Source: Cordia subcordata
Lineage: Eukaryota; Streptophyta; Magnoliopsida; Boraginales; Cordiaceae
Assembly (NCBI GenBank): GCA_028554755.1
Contig: JAPTOF010000002.1
Span: 9,907,001 to 9,971,000, forward strand
Reading direction: 5' to 3'
Length of the DNA: 64,000 nucleotides
Position 1 is the first letter of the stretch; each line of letters starts with the position of its first letter. The notes beneath the pieces were generated by a model, which was given only the letters and a program-made list of their open reading frames with translations, was not told where the DNA came from and did no database searches. The position numbers and the translations under genes were made by a program. Positions 1-10,764 of this stretch are shown in pieces.

Positions 1-1680
1 AACTCATCTGCAACAAGTTCAAGTCCTGAAGAAATAGCTCCTCGATATAGAAATTTGAGTGAAATTTATGATATAACTTAAAATTTAAATGATGAACTAA
101 CACTCTTTTGTCTTCTTGCTGATTGCGAGCCAATAACATTCGAGGAAGCTGATGAGAATGAAAAATAGAGAGAAGTTATGGATGAAGAGATCAAGGGGCT
201 AAAAAAGAATGAGACTTGGGAGCTTGCAACTTTACCTGAAGGACACAAAACCATTGGAGTAAAGTGGGTCTATAAAATAAAGAGGAATGAAAAAGGTGAA
301 GTGGAAAGGTATAAGGCAAGACTGGTTGCAAAAGGCTATAGTCAAAGAGATGGCATTGACTATGATGAGGTATTTGTTCCTGTTGCTCGCTTGGAAACTA
401 TAAGATTTATTATATCTTTGGTAGCTCAACATTGATGGAAAATTCATCAATTAGATATGAAATCTGCATTCCTAAATGGTTTTTTGAATAAAGATGTTTA
501 TATTGAACAACCAGTGGGGTATGTAAAGAAAGGATCCAAAAACAAAGTTTTGAAGCTAAACAAAGCCCTTTATGGCTTAAAACAAGCTCCAAGAGCTTGA
601 TATAGTAGAATTGATGAATACTTCCATCATAATAATTTCTCTAAGTGTTCACATGACCATGCTCTCTACACTAAGTGTGAAAATGGAGATATATTGATTG
701 TTTTCTTGTATGTGGATGACTTAATTTTCACCGGCAACAATCCAAGCTTATTTGGAGAGTTCAAAAGGACAATGGCAAAAGAGTTCGAGATGACTGATGT
801 AGGACTTATGTCTTATTATCTTGGAATAGAGGTGAAGCAAATGGATGAAGGAATATTTATTTCTCAAAGAGGCCATGCAAAAGAGATCTTAAAGAAGTTT
901 AATATGGAAAATTACTAGCCTGTAAATACTCCAATCGAATGTGGAGTGCAATTGTCAAGAGATGATGCGGAAGAACGAATAGATCCAACATTATTCAAGA
1001 GTCTAGTTGGAAGCCTAAGGTACTTGACATGCACAAAACCTGATATTCTCTTTGCTGTAGGACTTGTATGCTTTGTGGAGGCTCCTACTAAGATACGTCT
1101 CAAGATTGCAGAGAGAATATTTCACTACATCAAAGGGACTCTTGATTATGGACTTATATACTCCCAAAGCGATAATTTCAAGCTTGTGGGATATAGTGAA
1201 AGCAATTGGGCTGGTGATCTAGATAACAGGAAAAGTACCACTGGATTTCTTTTCTTTATAAGGGATACTATATTCACTTGGAGTTCCAAGAAACAACCCA
1301 TTGTCACACTCTCAACATGTGAAGCTGAGTATGTGGCTGCCACTTCATGTGTTTTGCATGCATTGTGGTTAATAAACTTGATGACGGAACTTAATATGCC
1401 TCAAGAAGAGCCTGTGAAGATCTATGTTGACAACAAGCCGGCAATTGCCTTGGCAAAAAATCCAGTCTTTTATGAAAGAAGCAAGCACATTGATCCACCT
1501 CACCACTTTATTCAAGAATTTGTCACAAAGAAATAAGTGAAGATAGAGCACGTGAAGTCTCAAGATCAGATTGCTGACATTTTAACAAATCCCCTCAAGA
1601 GTGACGTGTTCATCCAGCTGACAGCTTTGCTTAGAGTTACGAGAATCAAATCAAGTTTAAGGGGGGATATTAGAAAATAA
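1..1680 (+). pseudogene. copia pol remnant (RT-RNase H)
   Basis: One continuous reading frame (frame 1) without any frameshift. The RT starts at about 178-300 with the KWVYKIKR and [11 protein letters not shown] motifs, followed by the QLDMKSAFLNG and LYGLKQAPRA motifs and the catalytic FLYVDDL at about 703-723. The RNase H part carries the GYSESNWAGD, KSTTGF and LSTCEAEYVA motifs and a late KHID motif near 1490. Stops fall at 79, 166, 433, 598, 916 and 1534. All six are one C-to-T or G-to-A transition away from the family's usual codon. The frame's natural end is the TAA at 1678 just inside the LTR. It encoded replication functions of the element and is now non-functional. Confidence 0.92.
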
Positions 1681-1947
1681 GCTTGATTTAGGATTTGGAT
1701 ATGTTTAGGAGTCCTAATTATATTAGGATTAGTTTATTGGTAATTTTCCAAGTCCAGTTAGGATTAATCTATTAGCTATTTTAATATGTAAATGATTGGT
1801 TTAACCAAATCCTATTTAGTTTTGGATTTCTAAAGTAGTCTATATATAGAAATGAGATCTTTCAGTTGTAGATGCCCAAGTTAGAACAGATAATAAAGTT
1901 TAATATATTCTCTTTATATTTATAGTAGCCTCTTCCACTTTCTAACA
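1668..1947 (+). repeat. 3' LTR of the left copia element
   Basis: Begins TATTAGA right after the polypurine run and ends TCTAACA, an inverted terminal pair except for one base (TG mutated to TA at the start). A TATATATAG promoter-like box lies near 1842. The 280-bp length suits a copia LTR. Confidence 0.85.
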
Positions 1948-2176
1948 AAGTCATGGAGCTTTTTATAACATGGGAAATGGAGCAGATGGTCATTGTGACG
2001 AGGAAAACCATGACGACGGCATTCAAGCTAAGGTTGGAAACATATTTCCAAAGGAGAAAAAGCACGTCTTGACAATGAGGGAGGAGAAGATAGTGGAAGC
2101 TGCTTCTTCTGTTGTGAAGAATATCAAGAAGAAGAAGAAGAACCAAAAAGCTAAGGTTGATCCTCGAGATGATTGA
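1948..2176 (+). pseudogene. small basic peptide gene, 5' end cut off by copia
   Basis: From the LTR edge an open frame (codons from 1949, stop 2174-2176) reads SHGAFYNMGNG... then FPKEKKHV, VEAASSVVK and a Lys-rich tail ending DPRDD. It aligns almost residue for residue with the minus-strand protein at 4567-4791, starting at that protein's third codon. The copia element therefore inserted just after the start codon and removed the start and promoter. The remaining frame has no stop, which suggests the insertion is fairly young or the peptide was conserved until then. The tail is longer than in its sister copy (KVDPRDD added). An internal ATG at 1970 could still start a 68-residue product. Function unknown. 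Confidence 0.75.
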
Positions 2177-2285
2177 TTGATTGATGAACATGCATGGTTG
2201 ATCAAGCTGGCTATGGAGTATTTGTTTAGTGAATTGTGATGTGCAAGTTGTTGTTATTCTACTCAGGCCAATATCGATAATACTT

Positions 2286-2627
2286 GGCCTGTTTTTTCTT
2301 TTTTGGTGAGTATTTGTATGTTAATTAGTTATTTTTTAATAGATGTATGTTAATTATGGTTTTTCTTTAGTTTGTTTGTTTAAACCCTTGAACCCAACCC
2401 AACTCTCACTTTTCATCAAATTTGAACTCGGTTGTCTCAGTCACTTCACTAATCTAGGCCTGTTTGTAGGCTAATTTTTCCTTTTTTGGTGGGTGTTTAT
2501 ATGTTAATTATGTTTTAGTAGATGTAATTGCTAATTATGTTTTTAAAACCCCAGAACCCATCTCAACTCTCATCTTCATCAAATTCGAACTCAATTAGTT
2601 GTCTTGTTACTTAACTACTCCATGAAT
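2286..2627. repeat. 171-bp tandem duplication downstream of the peptide pseudogene
   Basis: The block starting GGCCTGTTTTTTCTTTTTTG at 2286 recurs starting GGCCTG at 2457. Both copies run through a TGTTAATTA stretch into AACTCTCA and CATCAAATT. The opposite arm (about 4320-4500) has only one copy, so this duplication followed the inverted duplication. Confidence 0.65.
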
Positions 2628-2950
2628 TCCATGTTAATTTATGTTTTGATGCGAATTTTTAGTGTTTATGCAGCATGCATGTATCATGAAATTCTCATAT
2701 CAGAGAAGGCATCTCTCTCACATAGACACACACAACACATATAGCAACAAAAAATGTTTGAGCATTCTTTTTCTTCTTGAATATTCAAATCGTAGTTAGT
2801 TGATTTCAATTCACTTAATATTTGATTGTGGGATTGGTTTGTAATGTGGTTGATTTGAATTAAACCCTAATTCCAAAAAAAAAAAACTTAATTTGATTTT
2901 AGGGTAAAATTGATTTTACCAAGAAAGGTAGGAAGAAGTTTATCTCAAGT

Positions 2951-3884
2951 TGGACCCACTCTACTAAAATTTATAGATTATTTTAGAATTTCCCCGTACG
3001 TCACTTAATTTGCGGATGCAAATGAACAAAAAGAGGTGGAAGAAAATGCTTAAGGGGACAAAAACATGGTGGCTTGGCAAAATTAATAGGATTTTATTTT
3101 TAAATGTGTTTCACAATAATATTATAATTTTGTTATTGATGAAAAATTATTCTCCTTGTTTTCACTTGTTTTTTGAGCAAAAAATAAAAAACTAAAAACA
3201 TTTAAAAGTTTTTTTTTCTTTTTTCTTTTTTCTTTTTGTTTTTTGAATAACAGTTTTCTGAAATTGCTTTTAAGAGTAACACTAAAAATGCCGAACCAAA
3301 TAGATTTTTTTTTTCTGAAAAAATAAAAAATTGTTTCTAAAATACACTTCCAAATAAGCCCCTAGATTCACTGTTAAGTGCCTATTTAATAGATAGTTGT
3401 ATCAAATAGGCCTTTTATCTCACAATACTTGATTAGATATATTTGTTTGCTTATATCTTTCGCAATCTATATATTGTTTGCTTATATTCCTAGTTCTTAG
3501 GAGTTAAAGCTAAAGTACAATATAGTTTTGCTGTCTGGTGCAGTTTTACGGACCAGAAGATTAGCAATTATTCACCAGTAACTTGAAGCTGCTGATAATT
3601 TTGTCACTTACACGCCAAAATTTAGATTCCCATATATATATATATATATATGATCCCCTTGTTGCGTTATTCTCGTTACTGATTGTCGTGATTGTAAATT
3701 TAATACATGCAGAAAACAGAGAAGAAAAGAAGGTCAAGCTTAAATTCTGAAAAAGATCTCTGAATTTAGAAGAAGGGATCCAACTTAAAATAAATATCCT
3801 ACAGAATTTTTTTAATATTTTTTAAAATAAATATCTTTGCTGATCAGGAGTAAAATAAAAATACATTACAGATTAACCAAACCC
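2951..3884. other. spacer between the inverted arms, no gene seen
   Basis: AT-rich, with T-rich and A-rich runs and a short (TA)n at about 3640-3652. The segment ending CAAATAAGCCCCTAG near 3362 looks like one end of the small TIR family described elsewhere in this window. No supported coding region. Confidence 0.5.
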
Positions 3885-4791
3885 TGATCCTTCTTTCCTA
3901 CCTTTCTTGATTAAATCAATTTTACCTTAAAATCAAATTAGGGTTTAATTTTTCTTTTTGAATTAGGTTTTAAACAAATCAACCACAATTTTATACTCTC
4001 CCACAATCAAACAGTGCGTAGTTGAATTGAAATCAACTAAATACATAATCAAGAAAAAAAAAAATTTGCTCAAACATTTCTTGTCGCTATATGTGTGTAA
4101 ATTTTTTTGTGTGTGAGAGAGATGCAAACTTTTGTTTGTGTGACAGAGAGAAGCCCTGTCTGGTATGAGAATAATCATTGTTTTGCTCGCAAAAAAGAAA
4201 AAAAGAAAAAAAAAAAGAGAATAATCATCATTCTTTCTCCACACATTCAAGCTTCGTAAACATTAAAGAAGAGGTAAATCTCATCTAATGGAAACAAAAT
4301 TAACGTGGAGTTCAGGAAATAATTAAGTGACTAAGACAATTAACTGAGTTTGACGAATTGGGTTCGGGGTTTAAACAAGAAAAAAAAGGGGGAAACATAA
4401 TAAATATACATCTATTAGAGCATTATAATTAACACACAAAAAGAAAAGAGAAATTAACATACAAATATGCCAAGTATTATTTATATTTTGGCCTGAGTAG
4501 AGTAACAACTTGCAACAGCACAATTAACTAGACAAATTAAACAAATACTCCATAGAGCCAACTTGATCAAGCCTTTTGGTTCTTCTCCTTCTTGATTTTC
4601 TTCACAACAGAAGAAGCAGCTTCCACCATCTTCTCACCCATCATTGTTGAGACATGCTTCTTCTTCTTCGGAAATACGCTTCCAGCCTTAGCTTGAAAGA
4701 AGCCTGACTTTTTCTCCTCGCCATGGTTTTCTTCACCACCATGACCGTCTTCTCCATTTCCCATGTTATAATAAACTCCCTCGCTTGCCAT
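3885..4791 (-). repeat. right arm of the inverted duplication
   Basis: Reverse-complement counterpart of 1948-2950. It contains the intact copy of the small peptide gene and the matching downstream sequence, ending with the CCTACCTTTCTTG block near 3897. Confidence 0.8.
4567..4791 (-). CDS. small basic Lys-rich protein, unknown function
   Basis: 74 residues beginning MASEGVYYNMGNG and ending in a KKIKKEKNQKA tail. I chose the ATG at 4791 because the homologous copy at 1948 aligns from there; an in-frame ATG at 4824 would add an 11-residue Arg/Lys-rich extension. There are no membrane segments or signal peptide. The acidic/Gly N-terminal half (GEDGHGGEEN) is followed by FPKKKKHVS, then an amphipathic VEAASSVVKKIKK stretch. 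A TATA box lies about 90 bp upstream (4880-4888), and I see no intron. The protein at 8980 shares the pattern F-x-x-K-x-G-x-x-x-P-K-x-[KR]-K then V-x-A-A and a terminal KK. I do not recognise the family. The basic tail could suggest nucleic-acid or membrane binding, but that is a guess. Confidence 0.65.
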   Translation of the reverse strand: MASEGVYYNMGNGEDGHGGEENHGEEKKSGFFQAKAGSVFPKKKKHVSTMMGEKMVEAASSVVKKIKKEKNQKA

Positions 4792-4879
4792 TTTAATTCT
4801 TTTGTTTTTTTTTCTCTTTCTCAATATTCGATTTTGATGCTTTGAAGCTTGATCTGAACTCTGCAGAATGGTGGAATTT

Positions 4880-4888
4880 AATTTATAG
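4880..4888 (-). promoter_or_regulatory. TATA box of the small peptide gene
   Basis: Reads CTATAAATT on the minus strand, 89 bp before the ATG at 4791. This is a normal distance for a plant gene with a 50-60 nt leader. Confidence 0.6.
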
Positions 4889-7525
4889 GAGGGAGTTGGG
4901 GTGTATTTTCAATTCTTTTTTATTTTTTTTTCTTACGTGTTCTTGAATTATACTCAACTTTTTCTTGATGAGGAGATGAAAATTTCGTGTTAGATGTGTC
5001 TCCAGTTTTATGTTTATGCATTTGCTCTGTGTGTGTGTGTTTGTGGGGATGTGTGGTTGTGTGGGTTTGTGTTGTTAAGCTCCTTTTTGTGTGTTTGTCT
5101 GCCTGCGTGGTTTAAACTTCATGGTTTAAAATTTACTGAACAAGGACCAAATTAGACGAAGTCTTTTTCTTCTAAATTTTTTAGCAGAACAAAGTACAGA
5201 AAATTTAAAGAAATAGAAAAATATTGAGGTAAATTGCCTTTAACTTCCAAAAAATTTTCATGGAAACTCCTTTTTACGGGTGATGAGCTGGTGTAACTCA
5301 GTGGCGACATTTTTCATTGGAAACTTCTGGGTCGAGTTACTTAATAGGGATATGCGAAGAAACACTATTACTCTTTAAATAAATAAGTTTAAGAAAAATC
5401 CCTTTTCACAGGCAGCACGGGTGAGAATGGCTCTACTAACGGAATTAAGTTTGAAACATTTAAATCAAATCATTTTCAGATTATTTAGATGGAGGATTAA
5501 CGATGGTAAAATATAATTGATTTGATATTGCAATTTCAATTCTATGTGTTATTCCTGAAAATTTTAAACATTCCTGAAAGATAATTGATTTGAAATATTC
5601 CTGAAAATTTTCAGATTATTTAGGTTTTGATTAGCTTCCCAGCTTCATGCAGAGCTAGCCTCCTTTTTCTGTTCCTAACTTATTATGCAACAAGAAATTA
5701 GTATGCTATGGAACTACTTTTGCTAAAACGCGATAATCTATACATTAAAAACTCGCTTCAAACATGAAATTTTTGGGTACTGAATATATAATATACCTAA
5801 CCTATTTAATATGTTTGCTTAATCCTATTGGAAACCGTCATCGTCTTAACCATAGAACTGGGGCATAAAACTCAGGTTAGTAACGCAATAATGATCAAAT
5901 TCAATCTTTTCTGTTCTAATGTCTCTCACTGCTACAATGTTTTAAACATCTTTCATGTGAAAAGCATCTGTCCAGTGGTTTAATTATCCTTTGGTTGCTT
6001 CCTTTTAGGTTTTCTTTTTTCCCTCTGATTTTTCCCATTTCATTTAATTTTCTTTCCTAAACAGGAGAAAGATCTATGAATGCATATGTTATGGTTTTCG
6101 ATTTTTCCCAGTTTCCTCTCTACTGTTGTCTTCACAACACAAACCCATAATTTTCTTTCAATCTCAATAGTGTGTGAAAACATTGCTATACTTCTACATG
6201 TATATACGCACACTCTGACACACACACACACATATATCTCGGAGAAAATTGTGACTTTCACAATTTCACCAAAAAGATGCCATCTGATACCTCTTGCCTC
6301 ATCGTGTTTTTGGACCATTTATACTTCATTTGTGAATCACAAATTCTTAAAGCTGGCTACTACGTTCGGATTAATTAAAAAACAGTTTAAAAAATGAAGG
6401 GACTAGTTAGTCAAGATGACGTCCAAATGATTTCAGATGTATCATCACCAATGTTTCTCCTAACCGCGTCCCTGGCTATCTAATAATATACACAAGAGGG
6501 ACTTCAAATGGGGCAGAAGCATCCACCCTCAGCTCGAAAACCCAACAACCCCCAATACCCCCACCCCCCAACAAATCGATATCAATGAAAAGACTGAGAA
6601 AGAGATAGAGAGAGGATTTATATATGAGCGCACACGGATAGTAACTTAATTAAGCAATTGTAAGCTCACCAGACTTGGAGGTTTTTTTTTTTTCGGGTAA
6701 AAGGGGAGGGACTCAGCGCGGAAATTATCACAAAAAAATTATCTATTACGGGAAAGCAGGGCACAAGATTATACCTTCGTGTCACTATCTTGGAGGAATT
6801 AATTAAGTGTAAGATAAAATTAGCCTCCATTAACAAAAAATAGATGCAGAAGGGTAACAATGGCATGTAAAAATACATATTTTCTTGAAGTTTTAGGACA
6901 GCAATATCTTTTGGGTAATATTGTGTTTCCACTCTGCATCTGCATCATTTTCATAAGATGCAAAACAGTGAATTTAAAGGGTACGCTTAAGAAAAAAAAA
7001 GAAGAAAAATTAGAATACGAAGAATCTTTTCCTGGAAGCAACGTATGAAACATGGTGCTAAACTACTACTCGTTTGTTTAGGAAGTCAATTTTACGTGCT
7101 CTAGGTGTTTAATTTGCATCGTTTGGTTGTAAATTTTTTGTTGGTAGGGTTAATAAGCACCCCTTGCAGCTTTCACACTGTAAAAAATTGGAAGAAACCT
7201 CTTGCAGAAACTCTGCTTTCTGTTCTTTCCTCACATCCCTAACCCTTTTTTTTCTCCTTTTAATGGGTAAAAGGAGGCACTTTTCTCCGAGATTTTATTC
7301 ACAATAACAAAAGTAATTGCAAAACTAGGAGTAGTGCATAGATCATGCACGCCTACAACGTAACTACCAATAACATTAAAAAAAAAACTACCAATAACTT
7401 GAAAGTGAGAATTTCTGGGAAATGAGAAAGCAAGTTTAATGTTACAGCCCTAGAGCACATTATGACCCAAAGGGAGAGAAGTGGGGTCTGGAGTGGTTCG
7501 ACATTTGCTAGTCTTGAAAAGTTTA

Positions 7526-7640
7526 CTTCCTAGTTAAGCTTGTTGAAGGTTATTAGGGTTTGGTGATATTACTCCTAAAATTTTAGTAAAATCTTGGAAA
7601 CTTTCAATTTGAGACCATAACTTTGAAATTTCAGGCATGT
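7526..7640. repeat. diverged direct repeat, copy 1
   Basis: Shares with 8205-8315 the ordered words ACTTCCTA, AGCTT, TTAGGGTTT, TTACTCCT, AAACTTTCAA, GACCA and AATTTC, about 680 bp apart. It looks like an old local duplication upstream of the 9.0 kb peptide gene. Confidence 0.5.
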
Positions 7641-8204
7641 TCTAGTACCTCTATAAACTAAATCCCATCTTTTATTTTTGCAGTAAAGAAATTCTAAGAG
7701 GTTATAATTGACAACTTCTGTAATTAATAATATTAACGTTCTTCAACTTTGTACCTGCAATGTTGTAAAAGCAACATAAGCAACACGGTATCTAAACAAA
7801 TTCATAAACTAGAAGCATGTACATTAAGCACAAGAAATAAATATAATAAGACTTAAAAACTTTTAGATTTTCTTTTTCTTAACGAGAGTTTTGTCTGAAG
7901 AGCGCAGAAGCCACTCAGAAGGCTGACTGCAATTTCTTCCGGTTGAGCAACTTCTTGGCCAAAACGCTAATAGTCTTGGACCACCATGATTATAAATTAA
8001 AGAAATGCAGAATTCACACTTTTCTTCATTTCATTCCCATCAGAATTAATTAAGACTGAAATTAAACTTGCATTACCATGCATGTTCTAATCACCTATTG
8101 TCAAATTGATGCTGTTTCTAAGAAGTGAGGGAGAAGATTCATCTAAAGATTTATACATTTCTGAATCAAATCCAAATCAAATGAAATGAAATTCAGAATT
8201 TTTA

Positions 8205-8315
8205 CTTCCTAATTTAGCTTATGTGGAAGTTAGGGTTTCTGTCTTTTACTCCTGAAATTTAAAGTTTAGAAAGTTTCAACTCAGACCAAAATTTCAATTT
8301 CCAGGGGTATAAATT
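8205..8315. repeat. diverged direct repeat, copy 2
   Basis: Counterpart of 7526-7640, about 550 bp upstream of the small peptide gene's TATA box. Confidence 0.5.
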
Positions 8316-8863
8316 AACCCCACAAGAAAGCACCACAAAAAAACCTAGAGTTTTTAGGCCCTGAAACTGCATTAGCCCAATCAACACTGTGCTAATACGT
8401 TAATTACTCCTTCATTGAGAGTCTTAATTATTAAACTAATATTGAGTATTCAAACCAAGAAGGCAAATTCTTTTCGGGATTTTAACTTTAGAGAATAAGG
8501 AAATCAACACAGACAAAACAAATAGAAAACATTTCCATGCACTTCCACTTTCTCCATGTCACCAATATGCATGTGCCACCGTTTCTTCACAAGCAAGTAC
8601 ACCTCTCGTTAATAATATAAATATATACACTAATACCCGATCTATAAGGTTAAATTTTTAGACAAGGTAGTAGCTCAAACACCTCTATATCCACACAAAG
8701 GGAAGACACAAACAATTAAATGTAGAACTCTCCTGGAAATTTTCATCTCTCCCACACCAAAACTAGGTTTTGAGACACAGCTGCTTCCACAGAATTTTAA
8801 TTTTTACATTACCTACACGTAAACTGAGAGAAAAAAAAATTGAAAACAAAATTATTTTTGTTT

Positions 8864-8873
8864 CTATAAATAG
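8864..8873 (+). promoter_or_regulatory. TATA box of the 9.0 kb peptide gene
   Basis: CTATAAATAG, a near-ideal plant TATA box, 107 bp upstream of the ATG at 8980. The intervening leader is A-rich and free of ATG. Confidence 0.7.
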
Positions 8874-8979
8874 GACCGTGTACCTAGCTCCATTAGCATA
8901 AGAGCAAACAATCAGAAAAATATAGAAAAAAGCAATTACCTCAGAAAGAAAAAGAGAGACCGATCCCAAGATCAAGCTA

Positions 8980-9171
8980 ATGGAAAGCAGTGGTCCAAGG
9001 AATGGCGGACAGTCTAGTACTGGTAATGCGTCGTCTTCAGAGTTCAAGGACAAAGGTGGAAACCTTAATCCCAAACCCAGAAAGCCCATCTCAAACGAGG
9101 TCTACAAGAAAGTTGGTGCAGCCATGACTTCTCCTTTTAAAAAGACCAAGGTTAAACCTGGTGATGCATGA
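8980..9171 (+). CDS. small Ser/Gly/Lys-rich protein, unknown function
   Basis: 63 residues, MESSGPRNGGQSS... to ...KVKPGDA. No signal peptide, membrane segment or cysteine. The N-terminal half is Ser/Gly/Asn-rich and the C-terminal half is basic. Residues from about 23 on (FKDKGGNLNPKPRKPIS, then KKVGAAMTSPFKK) line up with one indel against the 74-residue protein at 4567-4791 (FQAKAGSVFPKKKKHVS, then EKMVEAASSVVKK). I therefore infer a diverged paralogue in the same cluster. A strong TATA box and an ATG-free leader support expression. No intron is seen. Sequence is probably disordered with one C-terminal helix. Function not recognised. Confidence 0.65.
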   Translation: MESSGPRNGGQSSTGNASSSEFKDKGGNLNPKPRKPISNEVYKKVGAAMTSPFKKTKVKPGDA

Positions 9172-10582
9172 AAATAGTGAGCGTGTTGCGTGATGATCAA
9201 GTAGGTTTTATTATTGTTCTAGTTTGTCTGTTGCATTTGTTTTAGTGTATGTATTATTTATGCTGCAGTTTCATATATGTTTAAGGGAAAATGTTATACA
9301 AGAAGTCTTTATTGGTTTGTCTCATTGTCTGTAAGCTAGTTATGTGTTGGTGTGAATAAAATATCCCCATTTTGATTCTAAAAGCAAATGTTCAAACTGT
9401 CCATCAACATTTATTTAATTTGATCATGGTGTTTCTGTCAGATGTCACTTATGAAAAATAAAAGGTTTCTCTGATGTGGTTGACTAATGGATTTGTGTTG
9501 CTTTATGTAGAAGGACGTGAAGGGTTTTAATCTCGGAGCTCTATAATTATTTAGTTTATTTATTTTCTGCTCTTATCATGAGAGTTTCATGTTTTATTTT
9601 GAAGTTTTCAAGTTCTGAAAATTCTGCAAATGGTGGACGGAGGAGTTTTTTGGAGGATTATCAGATAGATACTGCAAACCCTTTGCAGAGATGCCATAGA
9701 TTTATGTTTTTTCAGGTTGAATAAGAAGATATCGAAATACTATTAATCATTATAATATGTGAGCAAATGTTTACGAACAATCAAGTTGGATGGTTCAATT
9801 TTTTATGGTGTATGACCCCACATGGGCACTCCCTACTAAGCTGCATGTCAGCTTGATCGTCTACTCTTTAATATTGGGGAAGCTAGATAATTTTGATCAT
9901 TGTAATTATGTTTTAAATTTGGTCCTAATTTGATCTGTGTTTATATTAGAACAGGACAAATAGAATTCAAAATTATTTTTTAGGTATATATAAAATCACA
10001 GACTATTTCTTACTTGGTACACATCTTAGTTTCTAATCGTTTAGAGCTCCTCTTCAACTAATAGGCCAATACGAAAAGTGTTGGTCACACGCCCATGCAT
10101 AGCCTTTCTTGATGGAACATCCACAATATATCCGATACACTTGATAATATCTTCTTTCTTCCTTTAATTTTGAAAAATTATAAAAAGGATACAACATATA
10201 TATATGCTATTGAACAATGTTTGCCAAAGTTCAACTTTCAATTAGCGGATGAAAACCTCTATCCCGATACCAGGACAAGAATTATACTCATAAAATGTTG
10301 AACAATCTAGGAAATAAAATCCAACCTTGGAGATGATTAATATGCTTGATGTAGTAGGCTTTTTGGGTTCCACAATTGCTTACCTCGTGTGCAGTGACAT
10401 GTTTCTCATGATGGGTTCTAGCCTTCTCTTTCTTTATCTTTTAATATTTTGTTTTTTGTGTATCCAGGCGAATACAGTAATTGTGCTCTCTCTCTATATA
10501 GTACTTCCTTGGTTTGTTTGTATGCTTGTTATGATTGATGTTACTATTTTGAAATATGAACTCAATGAGTATTTCATATATA

Positions 10583-10602
10583 GGTCTCTTTTGAATTAGT
10601 TT

Positions 10603-10639
<37 letters not shown>

Positions 10640-10764
10640 AAAATATTTTTTAAAGAGTTTTAATTTTTTTTTGAAAATTAATTTAAATATTAATTTAAAG
10701 AACTTCTTTCATATAAAAAAGAATTTCATAAAAAAAGAACAGAAAAAGCAAATCCAACTGGGCC
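10583..10764. mobile_element. small TIR element (MITE-like), family 1
   Basis: Left end GGTCTCTTTTGAATTAGTTT. The reverse complement of the right end is GGGCCCAGTTGGATTTGCTT. The inside is AT-rich, including a (TA)n of about 35 bp, and non-coding. The same end pattern, GxxTxxTTTxGATTxGCTTTT, occurs at 26521, 50286 and 57263. Confidence 0.5.
10603..10637. repeat. (TA)n microsatellite
   Basis: Uninterrupted TA dinucleotide run inside the MITE-like element. Confidence 0.9.

Larger units (their letters stand above)
1..1947 (+). mobile_element. Ty1/copia LTR retrotransposon, 3' part
   Basis: The 3' half of a copia element: end of integrase/linker, reverse transcriptase and RNase H, then a G-rich polypurine tract (1657-1667) and a 280-bp 3' LTR. 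The 5' part lies left of the window. The domain order RT then RNase H with no integrase after them is the copia order. The element is dead: six in-frame stops. It has landed inside a small host gene whose remainder starts right after the LTR. The five bases after the LTR (AAGTC, 1948-1952) should be the target duplication, but the partner is outside the window. Confidence 0.93.
1948..2950 (+). repeat. left arm of an inverted duplication
   Basis: The arm holds the truncated small-peptide gene and about 770 bp downstream. It matches the reverse complement of 3885-4791: the stretch after the stop (GATCAAGCTGGCT, then GGAGTATTTGTTTA, then CTACTCAGGCC) and the far end near 2880-2945 (TTTGATTTTAGGGTAAAAT, AAGAAAGGTAGGAAGAAG) both recur inverted. 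Boundaries are approximate. Confidence 0.8.
4889..8860. other. intergenic, no gene supported
   Basis: AT-rich with a GT-rich patch (about 5020-5105) and a short CA run near 6220. Open frames here are low-complexity and lack recognisable motifs. A reverse-strand stretch at about 7898-7980 could encode a short peptide (WSKTISVLAKKLLNRKK...), but it has no start or context to support it. Two related blocks at about 7526-7640 and 8205-8315 are noted separately. Confidence 0.5.

Noticed and set aside
6080..6397. 105-codon plus-strand frame with a His/Thr run
   Set aside because: The frame crosses a CA microsatellite and is open on both strands by low complexity; no domain signs.
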